Part shown: piece by piece, positions 49,707-59,403 of the stretch
Numbering within the stretch: position 1 is the stretch's first letter
Layout of the letters: every line of letters starts with the position of its first letter
DNA from: Streptomyces sp. HUAS MG91
GTDB taxonomy: Bacteria; Actinomycetota; Actinomycetes; Streptomycetales; Streptomycetaceae
Assembly: GCF_040529335.1 (NCBI RefSeq)
Contig: NZ_CP159534.1
Coordinates: forward strand, 186,001-250,000
Direction of reading: 5' to 3'
Length of the DNA stretch: 64,000 bases
Notes under the pieces: model-generated
Database searches by the model: none
The model's input: only the letters and a program-made list of their open reading frames with translations
Told to the model about the DNA's origin: nothing
Made by a program: the position numbers and the translations under genes

Positions 49707-52505
49707 ATGACCATCCGGATCGACACCTTGTCCGCCGCGGGGCCGGAGTTCGGCCGCCGCGCCCCGCAGCCCGTCGGCCCGCCGGACCACGGTCCGGCGG
49801 GCGCCGCCCGGCTCATCGGCCGCGAGGCGGAACGGGAGCTGCTGCGGACGTTCGTGCGGGACGCGTCGTCGGGCGGCGCGGCCCGTGTCCTGTGCGGCGG
49901 CGCGGGGTCGGGCAAGTCGGAGCTGCTGGAGGCGGGCGTCGCGCTGGGGGCGGCCGCCGGGATGTCCGTTCTGCGCTGCGCGGGTGTGCGGGGCAGCGCC
50001 CCGTCCGATCTGTCGGGCCTGTTGCAGATGCTCTGGCCACTGCTCGGGGACGCGCGGCTGCCGTCGGGCAGCGGGCAGCTGCGGGCGCTGGAGGCGCTCC
50101 TGGTCGACGGCGCGCCGGGCAGGCGGGACCGGGCGCGGCTGCCGTTCACCGTGCTCGAGGTGCTGGAGTCGGTCGGCGTCGTGCGGCCGCTGCTGATCGC
50201 GGTGGACGACTGGGACGCGCTGGACTCCCCCAGCGCCGACGTGCTCATGTTCGTGGCCCGCCGCTGCGCGGGGCATCCCCTTGGCCTGCTGATGACGTCC
50301 CGCACCCCGCCCGCGGGCCCGCTCTCTCCGGGTCTTCCGGTGCTGTCCCTGGGGCCCATGACGTTGGCCGAGTCCGCCGCGCTGCTTGCGGCGCGGCGCC
50401 CCGGTCACGACCCGCAGGCCGTGCGCGACCTGATGGCGCGGGCCGCCGGGAACCCGCTCGCGCTCCTCGAACTCCCCGCCCGCACCGACGACTTCCCTCC
50501 ACACCTGCCCGCGTCGTCGGACCGGCTCGCGGCCGCGCTGGCTCCCGGCGCCGCGCGGCTCCCGGCGGCCACGCGCGACCTGCTCCTGTTGGCGGCCCTG
50601 CATCCGGCGGCGGACATCCCTCTGCTGCTGTCGGCGGCGTCCCGGATGCGGGGCGGCGACCCGCTCGGGCTCACCGCCGTGGAGCCCGCCGAGCGACTCG
50701 GGCTCGTCGTCCTCGACGGCATGCGCGTCGACTTCACGCATCCCGCGGTGGCCGGTGCCGTGGCGCACGGCACCGGGCCACGGACCTGCCGTCGCGCGCA
50801 CGCGGCGCTCGCCGCGGAACTCACCCGGGGTTCCGTGCTTCAGCTGTGGCACCTGTCCCAGTCCGTGGAGGGCCATGACCCGCACCTCGCCGCGCGTCTG
50901 GAGGACGTCCACCGCTCGGCCCTGCGGCAGAACGAACCCGCCATGGCGCTGCGCCTGTTGCGGCGGGCGGCCGGTCTGTACAGCGCGCCGCGCGACCAGG
51001 GGCGCTGCCTGCTGCGGGCCGCCCAGCTCGCCCACGGCGCCGGGTGGACGCGCACGTCCCGGTCGCTGGCGCGCCACGCGTCCGACCATCCGCTCGGCCC
51101 CCTCGGCTCCTTGTACGCCGAGACGCTGACAGGGCTCGGGGGCGACGCTCCCACGATCGACCCGGCCCGCTGGCCGCGGCCCGAGGGGGCTGCGGAGACG
51201 GACAGCGCCCTCGAACTCGCCCACCTCGTCGCGCCCCTGCTGACCGACGACAGGGAACGGGCGGACGCGCTCCTCGGCTACCTCGACGCGCTGCCGCCGG
51301 AGGTCGCCGGTGACCCGCGGCTGCTGCACGCCATGGCGAGCGCGGCGCCGGTCCGCCGGGCCGCCACGGTCCTCGCGCGGCTGGCCGCCCGTGGCCCTGA
51401 CATCGTTGCCATTCGGGATCTCGAACGGCTGGGCGAGGCGGCGCTGCGGGCCGGCGCGCCGCTCGAAGCGCTGGACCTGCACCGGCAGGCGGAACGGCTG
51501 TGCCTGTTCCACGACCTTCCCGACCGGCTCCCCGCCACCGTGCTCGGGCAGGGGCTCGCGCATCTCGTGACGGGTGACTGGGGGCAGGCCGAGACGGCGT
51601 TCCGCCGGTCGCGCGAGGAGGCCGAGCGGCGCGCCCTGAGCGACGACAGGGCCGCGGCGGAGATCCTCGAACGCCTCACGTGCGCGCTGCGTACGGGCAC
51701 CGTGCCGGAGCCGGCCGACTCCGATGCCCTCGCCGCCGGGCGGGTGCCGGTGAGCGCGCTGCACGAGATCGTCGCCGTCGGCACCGGCTGGGCGCGGGTC
51801 GAGAGCGGTGACGTGGCCGCCGGTCACGCCGCTCTCGATCGTCTCCTCGCCGATCCCGCGCGCTGCACTCCGGCGCTGTTCGCTCTCGTGGTGTTCGCCG
51901 AGGCGGCGGCCGCCGTGAACGAGGCCGGGACGGCCCGTGCCCGGCTGCGGTCGCTGGAACGGGACCTGGGGCCGGAGCGGGCGCCGCTCGTCGCGGTCGA
52001 ACTGGCCGTGGCGCAGGCGATCCTGGCGGACGACGAGAACGCGGCGGCCCTGTTCGAGAGGGCCTTCCACATGGATCTCGCGCACCGGCCGTTCCTGGAG
52101 GCGTCGTTGCGGCTGGCGCACGGGCGCTGGCTGCGGCGGCAGCACGAGTTCACCGATTCCCGTGTGACGCTGCGTCAGGCGGCGGCCACGTTCGCCATGA
52201 TGGGCGCCGAGGCCCGGGTCACGCGGATCACCGAGGAGCTACGGGCTTCGGGGCAGCGGACGGACACGGCCACGGCGGCCGGCACGCGGCCCGCCCCCGT
52301 GGCCGGGCTGCTGAGCGCGCAGGAGCTGCGGATCGCCCGGCTCGCGGGGCGGGGCCTGTCCAACCGGCAGATCGGCCAGGAGCTGGGCCTCTCCCCGCGC
52401 ACCATCGGCGCCTATCTGTACCGGATCTTCCCCCGGCTCGGGGTGACGGCGCGGGCCCAGTTGTCGGGCGTGCTGCGGTCGGCCGACGAGGGCGTCGAGG
52501 AGTGA
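49707..52505 (+). CDS. LuxR-family LAL regulator (large ATP-binding)
   Basis: A 932-residue LAL regulator. Walker A is GGAGSGKS at residues 64-71, preceded by LIGREAERELLRTFV. A Walker B-like region is PLLIAVDDWDALDSPSADVLMF. A long TPR-like helical middle follows, with LuxR HTH at the C terminus (LLSAQELRIARLAGRGLSNRQIGQELGLSPRTIGAYLYRIFPRLGV). LALs are often pathway-specific activators in secondary metabolism. It starts at ATG 49707 and is tail-to-tail with a second LAL 22 nt away. No biosynthetic genes lie immediately next to it. Confidence 0.93.
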   Translation: MTIRIDTLSAAGPEFGRRAPQPVGPPDHGPAGAARLIGREAERELLRTFVRDASSGGAARVLCGGAGSGKSELLEAGVALGAAAGMSVLRCAGVRGSAPSDLSGLLQMLWPLLGDARLPSGSGQLRALEALLVDGAPGRRDRARLPFTVLEVLESVGVVRPLLIAVDDWDALDSPSADVLMFVARRCAGHPLGLLMTSRTPPAGPLSPGLPVLSLGPMTLAESAALLAARRPGHDPQAVRDLMARAAGNPLALLELPARTDDFPPHLPASSDRLAAALAPGAARLPAATRDLLLLAALHPAADIPLLLSAASRMRGGDPLGLTAVEPAERLGLVVLDGMRVDFTHPAVAGAVAHGTGPRTCRRAHAALAAELTRGSVLQLWHLSQSVEGHDPHLAARLEDVHRSALRQNEPAMALRLLRRAAGLYSAPRDQGRCLLRAAQLAHGAGWTRTSRSLARHASDHPLGPLGSLYAETLTGLGGDAPTIDPARWPRPEGAAETDSALELAHLVAPLLTDDRERADALLGYLDALPPEVAGDPRLLHAMASAAPVRRAATVLARLAARGPDIVAIRDLERLGEAALRAGAPLEALDLHRQAERLCLFHDLPDRLPATVLGQGLAHLVTGDWGQAETAFRRSREEAERRALSDDRAAAEILERLTCALRTGTVPEPADSDALAAGRVPVSALHEIVAVGTGWARVESGDVAAGHAALDRLLADPARCTPALFALVVFAEAAAAVNEAGTARARLRSLERDLGPERAPLVAVELAVAQAILADDENAAALFERAFHMDLAHRPFLEASLRLAHGRWLRRQHEFTDSRVTLRQAAATFAMMGAEARVTRITEELRASGQRTDTATAAGTRPAPVAGLLSAQELRIARLAGRGLSNRQIGQELGLSPRTIGAYLYRIFPRLGVTARAQLSGVLRSADEGVEE

Positions 52506-52527
52506 CCCGGAGCGATCTCTCGGCTGA

Positions 52528-55239
52528 TCAGCGCAGGTCGGTCCGCTGCGCGAGCTGGGCGCGGGAGCTGACGCCCAGCTTGGGGAAGATCTGGTAGAGG
52601 TGCGATGCCACCGTGCGGGCGGACAGGTGGAGTTGCTCGCCGATGGCGCGGTTGGTCAGGCCGTCGGCGGCGAGGCGGGCGATCGTCAGCTGCTGCGGGG
52701 AGAGCGCCGTGGCCGGGCTGTCCTGGTCGGGCGCGCTGTCGGTGCGGCCCGCGGCGCGCAGTTCCGAGGCGGCGAGGTCGGCCCGGGAGGTGGCGCCGAG
52801 CGTCCGGAAGAGCGACTCGGCGACGGTGAGGGGTGCGCGGGACTCGACGACGCGACGGCGCCGCCTGAGCCACACGCCGTGGCTCAGACTCGTCATGGCG
52901 TGCAGCAGGGGCCATGCGGCGATGTCGCCGTCGAGGGCCGCGCGGTAACGGACCTCGGCCTCCTCGTCCGGGGCGAGGGCCGCGTCGGCGTAGGCGAGTA
53001 CCTGCCGGAGTAGCGGGGCCCGGCCGTCGCGGGTGCGGTCGGCGATCTCCTTGACGACGGTCCTGGCGTCCTCGGCCTCGCCGGCGGGCAGGGCGGCCTC
53101 GACGAAGAAGGCCAGGCCCCAGAACTGCTGGAACGAGTACGGCGTGGTCAGTTCGGTGAACGACGCGCGCAGTTGGGTGTAGGCGTCGGCGTAGCGTCCT
53201 GCTCCGGAGGCGGTCAGTACGCGGGTGAGGGTGGCGAGGTTGAGGTGCTGGCCCTGGTCGAGGTGGCGGGAGGCTCCCTCGATGGCCGCCGCGCGTTCCA
53301 GCGCCTTGTCGTGGTGGCCCTGGAGGGCTTCGATGAGGCCCTGGGCGCCGGTGGCGCGGGCCGCGTAGTTGTCGAGGCGCAGCCGGGTGGCGATGGTGCG
53401 GGCCTCGTCGGCCATGGCGTGTGCGGTCCGCCACTGGGTGCCGCGCCAGATCTCGCCCAGGGCCCGGGCCCCGAGGATGTGCGGGAGCCGTCCGTGGCGT
53501 CCGGTGGCCCGGGCGGCCCGTTCGGCGGCTTCGAGGAGTTCCCCGGCCCGTTCGAGATCGCCGGTGAGGTGGGCGACCTGGCCGAGGATGAGCTGGTCGT
53601 CGGGGGTGGGCGGGTCCGCCGCGCGCAGGGGTGTGTGGCTGATCGAGAGCGGGTCGGTGAGCGCCAGGGCGGCCAGTTCGCGTGGCTGCCAGGGCGCGGT
53701 GCGCAGATCCTTCAGCGTGGCGACGACCAGCTCGCGCTCGGGGGCTGCTGCCTGTTCCCACCAGCAGCGGCCCGCCGCGGCGTGCAGGAGTTTCCGGGCG
53801 AGCGCCGGATGGCGGGCGGCCACCGAGCGGGCGGCGGCGCAGAGTTGGCCGATCCGTTCGGCGCCGACCGGGGGGTTGCCGGGCAGGAGGTCGTGGAGCC
53901 ACAGGAGCATGGCCCGGCCGAGGTCGCCGATTTCGGCGGGGTCGATGCCGCGGGCGTACTGCCGGGCCTGTTCGCCGAGGCCGTAGTGGCAGGCCAGTTC
54001 GGCGGCGCGCAGCAGCCGGTCCGCCCGGTGCTCCGGGTCCGGGGAGAGCCGGGCCGCGGTCTCCAGCGCGGCGAGCGCGACGAGCAGGGTGGTGTCCGGC
54101 CAGGGCCCCGCGGCCAGGGCCTCGACGCGCCGGGCGAGTGCCTCGTCGGTGCCGGTCGCGCACTGGGCCGTGTGCCAGGCGGCGCGGGTGGGGTCGGTGA
54201 TGCTGTGGCCGAGTGCCGCGTGCGCGGTCGTGCGCCGGGTGGCGGGCACCCGGTGCAGGGCGGCGACGCGGAACAGGGGCCGCGCGAACCGCAGGTGCGG
54301 TTGTTCCACGGTGACGAGGCCGCGTGCCACGGCCTCGTCGAGACCGCTGCGCGCGTGCTCCGCGCCGCCCAGCAGACGGGCGCCTGCGTCGAGGATCTCC
54401 TCGACGAGCGTGGACGTGCTCAGTGCCGCGGTGAGGAGGAGGCCGTGGCCCTGCGGTGTCAGGGTCCGCAGGTCGTCGGCGAAGGCGTCGGCCAGGCGCG
54501 GGGTCGCGGGGAGCATGCCGAACCCGGCCGCTTCGCGCAGACCGGGGCCGCTGAGGGACAGTTCGGTGAGGGCGAGAGGGTTGCCCCGGGCCACGGCGAG
54601 GATGAGCTCCTCCTCGGTGTGGGCCTGTGCCCGGCCCCGGCGGCGGAGCAGCTCACGGGCGTGGGGCTCGGGGAGCGGGGCGAGGGCGGCGGTGCGGGCC
54701 TCCGTCGGGGACCGGTCGGTGGCGGTGCGTTCGGTGACGAGGATGCCGACCTGGGTGGCGTGGCACAGGTGTGTCATCGCGAGGAGTGTGTCGCGGCTGG
54801 CGGTGTCGAGGCGGTCGAGGTCGTCGACGCAGAGGAGGACGGGCCCGGGAGTACGGGTGATGAGCAGGAGTGCCGCGCGGGCCAGGACCGTCGGTTCCGG
54901 CTCGGCGGCGCCCTCGCCGAACGCCGCGGCCAGCGCGGCGCGTTCGGGGCCCGGCAGGTCGCCGAGGCGGGGCAGCACGGGGTGGAGCAGCCCGTGCAGT
55001 GCGGCATGGGCGAGGTCCCGCTCGGCCGGGGCCCAGGTCACCGACAGGACGGGGGTGCCGCGCTGTGCCGCCGCCCGCGCGGCGAACCGTACGAGAGCGG
55101 TCTTGCCCGAGCCCGGTTCACCGGTCAGACGCAGGACGCGGCCGCCGTCGGGCAGCGCGTCCAGCAACGTCTCCACCAGGTCGCGCTCGTGCGCACGGCC
55201 GATCGGAGCTCTGTCGTCGGACTGCCTGTGCGCGCTCAC
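52528..55239 (-). CDS. LuxR-family LAL regulator (large ATP-binding)
   Basis: A 903-residue LAL regulator: PIGRAHERDLVETLLDAL then Walker A GEPGSGKT (residues 40-47), Walker B-like GPVLLCVDDLDRLDTASRDTLLAM, a long helical region and C-terminal LuxR HTH (ALSPQQLTIARLAADGLTNRAIGEQLHLSARTVASHLYQIFPKLGVSSRAQLAQ). The GTG start 55239 is the only sensible one before the P-loop domain. It shares the unusual LYxIFPxLGV HTH ending with the LAL at 49707 and a small HTH protein at 59103, suggesting one subfamily. Confidence 0.93.
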   Translation of the reverse strand: MSAHRQSDDRAPIGRAHERDLVETLLDALPDGGRVLRLTGEPGSGKTALVRFAARAAAQRGTPVLSVTWAPAERDLAHAALHGLLHPVLPRLGDLPGPERAALAAAFGEGAAEPEPTVLARAALLLITRTPGPVLLCVDDLDRLDTASRDTLLAMTHLCHATQVGILVTERTATDRSPTEARTAALAPLPEPHARELLRRRGRAQAHTEEELILAVARGNPLALTELSLSGPGLREAAGFGMLPATPRLADAFADDLRTLTPQGHGLLLTAALSTSTLVEEILDAGARLLGGAEHARSGLDEAVARGLVTVEQPHLRFARPLFRVAALHRVPATRRTTAHAALGHSITDPTRAAWHTAQCATGTDEALARRVEALAAGPWPDTTLLVALAALETAARLSPDPEHRADRLLRAAELACHYGLGEQARQYARGIDPAEIGDLGRAMLLWLHDLLPGNPPVGAERIGQLCAAARSVAARHPALARKLLHAAAGRCWWEQAAAPERELVVATLKDLRTAPWQPRELAALALTDPLSISHTPLRAADPPTPDDQLILGQVAHLTGDLERAGELLEAAERAARATGRHGRLPHILGARALGEIWRGTQWRTAHAMADEARTIATRLRLDNYAARATGAQGLIEALQGHHDKALERAAAIEGASRHLDQGQHLNLATLTRVLTASGAGRYADAYTQLRASFTELTTPYSFQQFWGLAFFVEAALPAGEAEDARTVVKEIADRTRDGRAPLLRQVLAYADAALAPDEEAEVRYRAALDGDIAAWPLLHAMTSLSHGVWLRRRRRVVESRAPLTVAESLFRTLGATSRADLAASELRAAGRTDSAPDQDSPATALSPQQLTIARLAADGLTNRAIGEQLHLSARTVASHLYQIFPKLGVSSRAQLAQRTDLR

Positions 55240-55402
55240 GGCGCCCTCCCCTGCCCCGGCGCTCCCTCACGGAGCCACGGGTGTGTCACCGGATGTGCCG
55301 AAAAAAGTGCTGTGCCGTCTGCTTCCGGGCGGTGTGACACACGACGCCGAGACGGCTCCCGGATCAGCTGGGATCCTATCAGTCAGGTGTGCACACCGGC
55401 CG

Positions 55403-55819
55403 TCACATGTCGCGCGCTTCCTCGTGGACGGCCGTCGCGTACAGCGCGCGGATACTGATGTCGGGTCCGTGCTCCAGCCGCCGGAAGACCCAGTCGACCG
55501 GGTGGCACCGGCGCGGGCCGGGCAGGTCCACGACGAGCGGGACCGGGTGGTGGGCGGCGGGTTCGTGGTGCCAGGTCCCGCCCGCGTGCCGGACCAGGAT
55601 CTCGCCGACGTAGCAGCCGAACTCGGCGAGGGACTCGGCCATCTCGTCGCAGGTGGCGCCGTCGCTGCGGAAGCTGTCGACGATGTCCTCGACGAGTTCG
55701 ATGCTGGCGGGGCTGTAGTCGAGCTCCGCGCCGCTGATGTCCAGGGCGGCCTCGACAACTGCCGCCGCATGCCGAGGTGCGCTGTCGGGTTCCAGCGGAT
55801 ACTTCAGATGCAGGTGCAT
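55403..55819 (-). CDS. Hypothetical protein
   Basis: A 138-residue acidic soluble protein that I do not recognise with certainty. It begins MHLHLKYPLEP and has an IELVEDIVDSFRSDGATCDEMAESLAEFGCYVGEILVRHAGGTWH core, then HPVDWVFRRLEHGPDISIRALY. The core is reminiscent of small DUF3806-type proteins found near immunity or SMI1-like genes, but I would not assign it. The ATG 55819 is preferred to a far-upstream ATG that would cross the intergenic region. Upstream 254 nt to the TetR gene contain no gene. Confidence 0.65.
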   Translation of the reverse strand: MHLHLKYPLEPDSAPRHAAAVVEAALDISGAELDYSPASIELVEDIVDSFRSDGATCDEMAESLAEFGCYVGEILVRHAGGTWHHEPAAHHPVPLVVDLPGPRRCHPVDWVFRRLEHGPDISIRALYATAVHEEARDM

Positions 55820-56073
55820 GTGTGTCCTCGGACCGTTTCCGTCGTTGCCCTCGGGGCCGGCCGCGGGTTTCGGGCCGGGCGGGCGTCTGAGCAAGTGTGC
55901 GGGCTCTACCATGCCGACCCGGGAGGCCGGAAGTACAGCCCCACCGATTACTTCACTGGTTAATTTAAGAACCTGCACAGGCGGGCGGAGGCATGCAGTC
56001 GATCGACTCATGCCGCGCGCGGGACGGTCTGGGAGAGTCGAGTCCGCGTGACACCTGGACGAAGAGGACACAC

Positions 56074-56649
56074 ATGGCTCGCCCCCGCGGATTCGACACC
56101 GGCCTGGCAGTGGAGCGGGCGATGCGGCTCTTCCGCCGGCAGGGCTACCACGCCACGCCCCTGCCGCACCTGACGGCGCGGCTGCACATCGGCAGCGGCA
56201 GTCTCTACGCGGCGTTCGGCTCGAAGGAAGGGCTCTACGCGCGCGCCCTCGACCTCTACTGTGCCGACCTGGTCCGGGACTTCGCGGAACGCTTACGGAG
56301 CGACGGCGACATCCGCACTACAGTGCGGGAGTTGTTGCTCGCGCTGGCCGCGGCGGACCTGGCGGAGCCGGAGCGGGGCTGTCTGCTGGTCAATGCCGTC
56401 ACGGAACGCTCGGGACACCCTCCGACGGTGGAACGCGTGGGGGCGGCCATGGCCGCCGTGGAGCTTCTGCTCGCCGACGCGCTGCGGCGCGCGCAGGCGC
56501 GGGGCGAGCTGCGTGCCGCCCAGGACCCGGCGGAATTGGCCCGTTTCCTGACCGCGTTCGTCCAGGGACTGCATGTCATGGGAAACGCGCGGGCCGGCCG
56601 GGGCTTTCTGGAGTCGGCGGTGTCCGGGGCGCTGCGTGCCCTGGACTGA
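56074..56649 (+). CDS. TetR-family regulator
   Basis: A 191-residue TetR protein of the AcrR/ComR type: MARPRGFDTGLAVERAMRLFRRQGYHATPLPHLTARLHIGSGSLYAAFGSKEGLYARAL, followed by an effector domain with RGCLLVNAVTERSG. The ATG 56074 is chosen because the MARPRGF opening is typical; an in-frame ATG at 55993 adds an unrelated leader. It ends 11 nt before the convergent NB-ARC regulator. Target unknown. Confidence 0.9.
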   Translation: MARPRGFDTGLAVERAMRLFRRQGYHATPLPHLTARLHIGSGSLYAAFGSKEGLYARALDLYCADLVRDFAERLRSDGDIRTTVRELLLALAAADLAEPERGCLLVNAVTERSGHPPTVERVGAAMAAVELLLADALRRAQARGELRAAQDPAELARFLTAFVQGLHVMGNARAGRGFLESAVSGALRALD

Positions 56650-56660
56650 GCGTCGTGGGA

Positions 56661-57932
56661 TCACCCGGCGTTCTCGTCCGGCTCCGCCCGGTCGGCCAGT
56701 TCGCCGCCGTAGGCGCGGACGAGGTCGTGCAGGACGTGCCGGCCGTCGGCGTCCCGCGAGATCAGGCCGGCCGCGGTGAGCGCGCGCAGATGGCGGCGTG
56801 CCTGGGGCAGCTCCACCGCGGCGAGCGCGGCGGCGGCTTCCGTGGACACGAGGGGCCCGGGGTGCCGCACCAGGTGCCGGAAGAACCGGGCCGTCGCGTC
56901 GTCGAGCGTCCGGTACGAGCAGGAGAAGGCGCCGCGGACGTCCACGTGCCGGTCGTCGGTGGTCAGGCCGTCCAGTCGCGGCTGGGTGGCGCGCAGTTCG
57001 GCGACGGCGAGGCGCAGGGGCAGCCGGGGTGCCGCGCCGAGCTGTGCGCCGACCACGGCGACGGCGAGCGGCAGCAGACCGCACAGCGCGACGAGTTCGG
57101 CGGCGGCCTCGGGTTCCGCGCGGCAGCGCCGTTCGCCGATCCGTGCGGCCAGGGCCGCGCACGCTTCGTCCGGTGTCCACACGTCGAGGTTGAGCACCGA
57201 GGCGCCCTCGACCGCGGCGAGGCCGGACAGCTCGTTGCGCGAGGTGACAAGGGTCAGGGACGTCGCGGACCCGGGCAGGAGGGGTCTGACCTGCGCGGAG
57301 TCCCGCGCGTTGTCGAGTACGACGATCAGTTGCCGGGACGCGGCCCGTTCCCGGAACAGCAGGCTGCGCTGCTCGGTGTCGTCAGGTATGTCGCCGCTCG
57401 GGACGCCGAGGGCGCGCAGGAAGCCGGCGAGGGCCTCGCCGGGGTCCAGGGGGCTGTCCGTCGCGTCGAAGCCGTGGCAGTCGACGTAGAGCTGGCCGTC
57501 CGGGAAGCGGTCGGCCATCTGGTGGGCCCAGTGCACGGCGAGGGTGGTCTTGCCGATGCCCGCCATACCGGAGATCGCGGCGATGGCGGCGTGCGCTCCG
57601 GGCGTCTCGGCCGCTGCCGTGCGGCGGCGGATCTCGGCGAGGTCCGCCGTTCTGCCGCGGAACACCATGAGGTCGGGCGGCAGCTGGCGCGGGGTCCCGG
57701 TCCGGGCGGTGCGTCGTGCGGCGGCGTCCGCCAGGCGGCGCCGCTCGGCGTCGTCCAGGGCGAGCGCGTCCATCAGTTCGCTCAGGGTCGACGGGCGCGG
57801 CAGGCTCTGTCCGCGCTCCATGTCGCTGATGGCCCGGCCGCTCACACCCGACGCTTCGGCGAGGCCCTCCATCGTCATCAGCGAGCGCTGCCGCGCCTCA
57901 CGCAGCAGCCGGCCGAACAGCTTGTTGTCCAT
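56661..57932 (-). CDS. XRE-HTH plus NB-ARC ATPase regulator (AfsR/STAND-like)
   Basis: A 423-residue STAND-type regulator. Residues 5-55 form an XRE HTH (LFGRLLREARQRSLMTMEGLAEASGVSGRAISDMERGQSLP). The NB-ARC domain follows: P-loop GMAGIGKT at residues 122-129, Walker B-like RQLIVVLDNARD, and CGLLPLAVAVVGAQL, then winged-helix-like DGRHVLHDLVRAYG at the end. It lacks the long TPR tail of AfsR-like proteins, so it is a shortened version. Start ATG 57932 fits the HTH opening. Confidence 0.9.
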   Translation of the reverse strand: MDNKLFGRLLREARQRSLMTMEGLAEASGVSGRAISDMERGQSLPRPSTLSELMDALALDDAERRRLADAAARRTARTGTPRQLPPDLMVFRGRTADLAEIRRRTAAAETPGAHAAIAAISGMAGIGKTTLAVHWAHQMADRFPDGQLYVDCHGFDATDSPLDPGEALAGFLRALGVPSGDIPDDTEQRSLLFRERAASRQLIVVLDNARDSAQVRPLLPGSATSLTLVTSRNELSGLAAVEGASVLNLDVWTPDEACAALAARIGERRCRAEPEAAAELVALCGLLPLAVAVVGAQLGAAPRLPLRLAVAELRATQPRLDGLTTDDRHVDVRGAFSCSYRTLDDATARFFRHLVRHPGPLVSTEAAAALAAVELPQARRHLRALTAAGLISRDADGRHVLHDLVRAYGGELADRAEPDENAG

Positions 57933-58077
57933 CCCCACCTCGCCGGCCGGCGGCGCGTGGGAGCGCCCACCGGAAACCCCCGCACATGTTTCCAAGTCCC
58001 GTCAACTTAGCAGTTCTGGATCGATCGTTCACGGGACCATCTCACATATCGGGCGTCCGGGGCACACGTGTGGGTGT

Positions 58078-58956
58078 TCAGGCCGTTCGGTCGCGCAGCG
58101 GTTCCTGGTCGACGGGGTGCTCGGCGGTCCAGGAGGTGAGGATCCGCAACGCGTCGTACGAGGGGCTGCCGGGTTCGGCGGTGAGCACCATCAGGCGCTG
58201 GCCGGAGCCGTCGGGGCAGGCCCAGGTGTCGCAGTCGAGCGTGAGGTCGCCGACGAGGTGGTGCCGGTACTGCTTGGTGCCGTAGGTGGCGGTGATCACG
58301 CGGTGTTCGGCCCACCAGGTGCTGAAGTCCTTGTCGCGCACGGACAGTTCCCCCACGAGCCGGGCGAGGTCCGGATCGTCGGGGGCGGTGGCGGCTTCCA
58401 TGCGCAGGGCGGCGACGGCGTCGCGGGCGTCGCTGCGCCACTGCCGGTACAGGCCGCGGAAGGCGGGGTCGGTGAAGAGCAGGTGGAGGTAGTTGCGCCG
58501 GCCCTGCGGGAGTGCGGAGAAGTCCGTGTACAGGGCGGTGGCCGCCGGGTTCCAGGCCAGGATGTCGAGGCGTCGGCCGAGGACCAGGGCGGGTGTCTGG
58601 GTGAGCTGGTCCAGGAGCCGCAGCATCGCGGGGCGCGGGCGTTGCGGGGTCCGGCGGCGCGGGCGGGCGTCGGTGCGGCCGGCGAGGTCGTAGAGGTAGG
58701 TCTGCTGGTCCTCGTCGAGGCGCAGCGCGCGGACCAGGGTGGCCAGGACGGCCGCGGAGGCCCGGACCCTGCCCTGTTCCAGGCGCGTGTAGTAGTCGAC
58801 GCTGATCGCCGCGAGCCGGGCCGCCTCTTCGCGGCGCAGTCCGGCGACCTTGCGGGGCGTGTCCGGGGCGGGCAGTCCGCAGGCTTCCGGCGTCAGCCGC
58901 GCTCGGCAGGCTTTGAGGAACGCTCCGAGTTCACGGGGGTCGGACACCGCGATCAT
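58078..58956 (-). CDS. XRE-HTH regulator with MmyB-like ligand domain
   Basis: A 292-residue protein. An N-terminal HTH (LGAFLKACRARLTPEACGLPAP...VAGLRREEAARLAAISVDYYTRLEQGRVRAS) is joined to a PAS-like MmyB domain (LVLGRRLDILAWNPAATALYTDFSALPQGRRNYLHLLFTDPAFRGLY). Such regulators are common in streptomycetes and often lie beside an oxidoreductase gene they repress. Here a small LuxR-type gene is divergent instead (start 59103). GTG 58944 is an alternative start close to ATG 58956. Confidence 0.9.
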   Translation of the reverse strand: MIAVSDPRELGAFLKACRARLTPEACGLPAPDTPRKVAGLRREEAARLAAISVDYYTRLEQGRVRASAAVLATLVRALRLDEDQQTYLYDLAGRTDARPRRRTPQRPRPAMLRLLDQLTQTPALVLGRRLDILAWNPAATALYTDFSALPQGRRNYLHLLFTDPAFRGLYRQWRSDARDAVAALRMEAATAPDDPDLARLVGELSVRDKDFSTWWAEHRVITATYGTKQYRHHLVGDLTLDCDTWACPDGSGQRLMVLTAEPGSPSYDALRILTSWTAEHPVDQEPLRDRTA

Positions 58957-59102
58957 CTCCCTTGGTGGCGTGGCTCTGTAGGGGCAGCCCCATGGTCTCC
59001 GGGCCGGGAGCGTCGGGGCGGCTCCATCGCGTCGGGCACGGGTTCCGAACGACCATGGGACACGCCGGCGAACCGGACGGAACCGACAGACACGGAGCGA
59101 GC

Positions 59103-59390
59103 ATGTCTTCCACGATGACGACGACCGGCCGGGGCGTCGTTGCGCACACCCCGGGCCGCCTCACCCGGCGCGAGCGGCAGATCGCCGAACTGGCCGCGTC
59201 GGGTCTGACGGTGGAGCAGATCGGCAGGCTGTCCGGTCTGCCCCACCGGACCGTCAGGACGCAGTTGTACCGGATCCTGCCCAGGCTGGGTGTGACCACG
59301 CGCGCCTCGGTGCGCGACGCACTGGACAGGCTGGACGCCCTGCACCCCGACGACGGCGCCCCGACCGCTCACCGGCATCGCTCCTCCTGA
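59103..59390 (+). CDS. Small free-standing LuxR-type HTH protein
   Basis: A 95-residue protein made almost entirely of a LuxR/GerE HTH (LTRRERQIAELAASGLTVEQIGRLSGLPHRTVRTQLYRILPRLGVTTRASVRDALDR). It lacks a receiver or ATPase domain. The LYRILPRLGVTTRA end is shared with the two LALs at 49.7-55.2 kb, suggesting it derives from a LAL C terminus. ATG 59103 follows GGAG at good spacing. It could act as a competing DNA binder; this is inference. Confidence 0.75.
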   Translation: MSSTMTTTGRGVVAHTPGRLTRRERQIAELAASGLTVEQIGRLSGLPHRTVRTQLYRILPRLGVTTRASVRDALDRLDALHPDDGAPTAHRHRSS

Positions 59391-59403
59391 CCGCGGCCCC
59401 TCG

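Noticed and set aside
48627..52145. 1172-codon minus frame over YihY and the LAL gene
   Set aside because: Antisense shadow of two clearly conserved plus-strand genes.
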